Below are positions 5,584-6,727 of a stretch of 6,727 bases of DNA, piece by piece (position 1 is the stretch's first letter; every line of letters begins with the position of its first letter). The notes under the pieces were generated by a model. The model searched no databases. It was given only the letters and a program-made list of their open reading frames with translations, and had not been told where the DNA came from. The stretch covers positions 1-6,727 of the forward strand of contig DGGP01000123.1 of NCBI GenBank assembly GCA_002392265.1, in the 5' to 3' direction. The DNA is from Firmicutes bacterium UBA3871. Lineage in GTDB: Bacteria > Bacillota > Clostridia > Peptostreptococcales > Anaerovoracaceae. The position numbers and the translations under genes are program-made.

Positions 5584-6727
5584 TCAGTTGGTTCCGTAGA
5601 TTTCCTCACCTGTGGTGGAGAGAACGCCCTCGCCTATCTGTACCGTTGATACATAGGTATTAGGAACGTTAGCCTCCGGAGCTTCAACTGCAGCCGGTGT
5701 AATAACGTTGCCGTTTTCATCGTACTGCGGCTCTGCAGGTACCACCGGAGCAGGTGCAGGCTTTCCGAGGCAGACATCTACTCTGACAGGCTGGTGGCTG
5801 GAGTACTTGAACTCGGTGTCAATCGTGTAGCACTTGGTCACCGTCACGTTCGGGGAAGTGATGAAGCCGTCAATTACATAAAGCTGCATGTACGGATCGT
5901 ACTCGCTGTAAGGCTGATTCATCAGTCTTGCGGTCGGCACGCTCTCGTCATAAGCGAATGTCCAGCCCTCGCCAAACAGTGTCTCTTCCACGATGCCCGG
6001 CATGAAGTAGCCTGTGTTCCTTACAGGATATTTCAGGTTGTCGGCACCCGGGAAGGTTTGGTTGAATGTGCCGCCTGCGATAACGTAATTGCCCTTTGCG
6101 TATTCATCCTTCATGAACGTGGCGAGTTCCTTTGTCTGCTCGATTTTCACAGCTCCGTCATCCTTTGAATCAAAGGTGAGGTTGATGATAACAAGCTCTC
6201 CCTCGGCAGGCTTTTCAGCCGTTCCGAGCGCAACTCTCTGAATGCTGAGGCAGTTCTTTGGTTCAAACAGCTTCATCGGCCACGAATAGCCGGCAACGAG
6301 TGAATTACGCGAAGCCGAAGATGTCTGATATTTATTAATGGTTAGGAGACCACTCTTTACATTTCCCATAGGGTTATTAAGCGGCAGCGGTATGAATTTG
6401 CAGACATAGTTTGTCGCATAGGTTGCAATGCCCGGGAAGAGCGACTCGAGATAAGCCACTTCATCCACACTGTGACTGCGCGCAGATTTCACATCAACCT
6501 GCTGGAGCAAAAGTACGTCTGCATTTTCAATTTTCATAATCTGCCTCATACAGTCGAGATTCTTGTTTACAAGGCTCTCGGAGGAAGCTTTTACGCATTC
6601 TCCTCCCTGCGACTGTAAATCCATATCGGCAGACTGACCGCCGTAGCCTATATTGTATGTCAGAAGGGATATTGAATCGCCTTCGTTTAACACATCCTTT
6701 TCCGGCGCTCCGTACGGCTCAAGCTCC
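5584..6727 (-). CDS. Endonuclease/exonuclease/phosphatase-superfamily protein with degraded catalytic motifs, N-terminus beyond window
   Basis: 380 residues are visible. The frame stays open to the right edge (it reads ELEPYGAPEKDV before LNEGDSIS), so the GTG at 6693 is probably not the start and an N-terminal signal or membrane segment may lie outside. Counting from that GTG codon as residue 1, the EEP (DNase I-like) fold can be followed: LLTYNIGYGG (10-19), LLLQQVDVKSARS (61-73), SGLLTINKY (114-122), LVIINLTFD (167-175), NYVIAGGTFNQ (202-212), VIDGFITS (273-280) and SSHQPV (298-303). Family consensus forms are LQEVD, a His-containing NSHM-type strand, GGDFN and SDHxPV. Here E is Q65, the His is T173, D is T209 and D is S299, while N14, N211, D275 and H300 remain. 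Catalysis by the usual metal mechanism therefore looks impaired. A Pro/Ala-rich tail follows (about 311-369). Substrate and role are unknown. It converges on spoVG with a shared terminator. Confidence 0.8.
   Translation of the reverse strand, partial: ELEPYGAPEKDVLNEGDSISLLTYNIGYGGQSADMDLQSQGGECVKASSESLVNKNLDCMRQIMKIENADVLLLQQVDVKSARSHSVDEVAYLESLFPGIATYATNYVCKFIPLPLNNPMGNVKSGLLTINKYQTSSASRNSLVAGYSWPMKLFEPKNCLSIQRVALGTAEKPAEGELVIINLTFDSKDDGAVKIEQTKELATFMKDEYAKGNYVIAGGTFNQTFPGADNLKYPVRNTGYFMPGIVEETLFGEGWTFAYDESVPTARLMNQPYSEYDPYMQLYVIDGFITSPNVTVTKCYTIDTEFKYSSHQPVRVDVCLGKPAPAPVVPAEPQYDENGNVITPAAVEAPEANVPNTYVSTVQIGEGVLSTTGEEIYGTN

Noticed and set aside
5317..5649. Open frames overlapping spoVG and the terminator (plus 5317-5649, minus 5349-5609).
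   Set aside because: Both run through the hairpin terminator and are out of frame with spoVG, whose conservation explains the sequence.
6691..6693. GTG 6693 as the true start of the EEP-like gene.
   Set aside because: The frame continues open to the window edge with plausible coding sequence. A GGA is nearby but there is no convincing ribosome binding site, and the first fold strand begins only about 8 residues later, shorter than is usual.

Overview
The window reads as a housekeeping chromosomal segment from an anaerobic Gram-positive (Firmicutes, class Clostridia). The evidence is PurR and SpoVG of the Gram-positive type, strong GGAGG-like ribosome binding sites, sigma-A-type promoters, and a MurC with the EACEYMDSF form of its acidic motif that I associate with Clostridia. 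Base composition looks near even by eye. A finer placement, for example near the Family XIII eubacteria, is only a guess.

Layout. A leftward cluster runs from about 4137 down to 1: coaBC (CoA synthesis), murC (first amino-acid ligase of peptidoglycan), a glmU-like gene reduced to its acetyltransferase half, then prs (PRPP synthase), which is cut by the left edge. coaBC and murC overlap by 4 bases and murC and glmU are 1 base apart. prs follows after a 119-base gap that holds a hairpin. Rightward from about 4262 are purR (PRPP-sensing purine regulator) and spoVG, each with a good promoter. spoVG ends at a hairpin terminator that also serves the last gene. That gene is leftward, is cut by the right edge, and belongs to the endonuclease/exonuclease/phosphatase (EEP) superfamily. 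Several of its catalytic positions are replaced.

The divergent intergenic region (4085-4328) is the most unusual part. The coaBC and purR promoters sit back to back. Almost all the space between their -35 boxes is filled by a 114-base array of hairpin-forming repeats with an exact 35-base period. Two inverted PurBox-like sites straddle the purR promoter, which suggests PurR autoregulation.

How the genes fit together. CoaBC supports CoA supply, and acetyl-CoA is the donor for the GlmU-type acetyltransferase. That enzyme feeds UDP-GlcNAc synthesis, which leads to the UDP-MurNAc used by MurC. prs makes PRPP, which is the effector that PurR senses from the divergent unit. purR-spoVG-glmU-prs is a conserved Firmicutes order; here it looks split and inverted, with coaBC-murC joined to the glmU-prs half.

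No RNA gene, CRISPR array, complete transposon or phage gene is visible. I see no clearly new multi-gene system. The best candidates for novelty are the repeat array, the half-length glmU and the probably inactive EEP protein.
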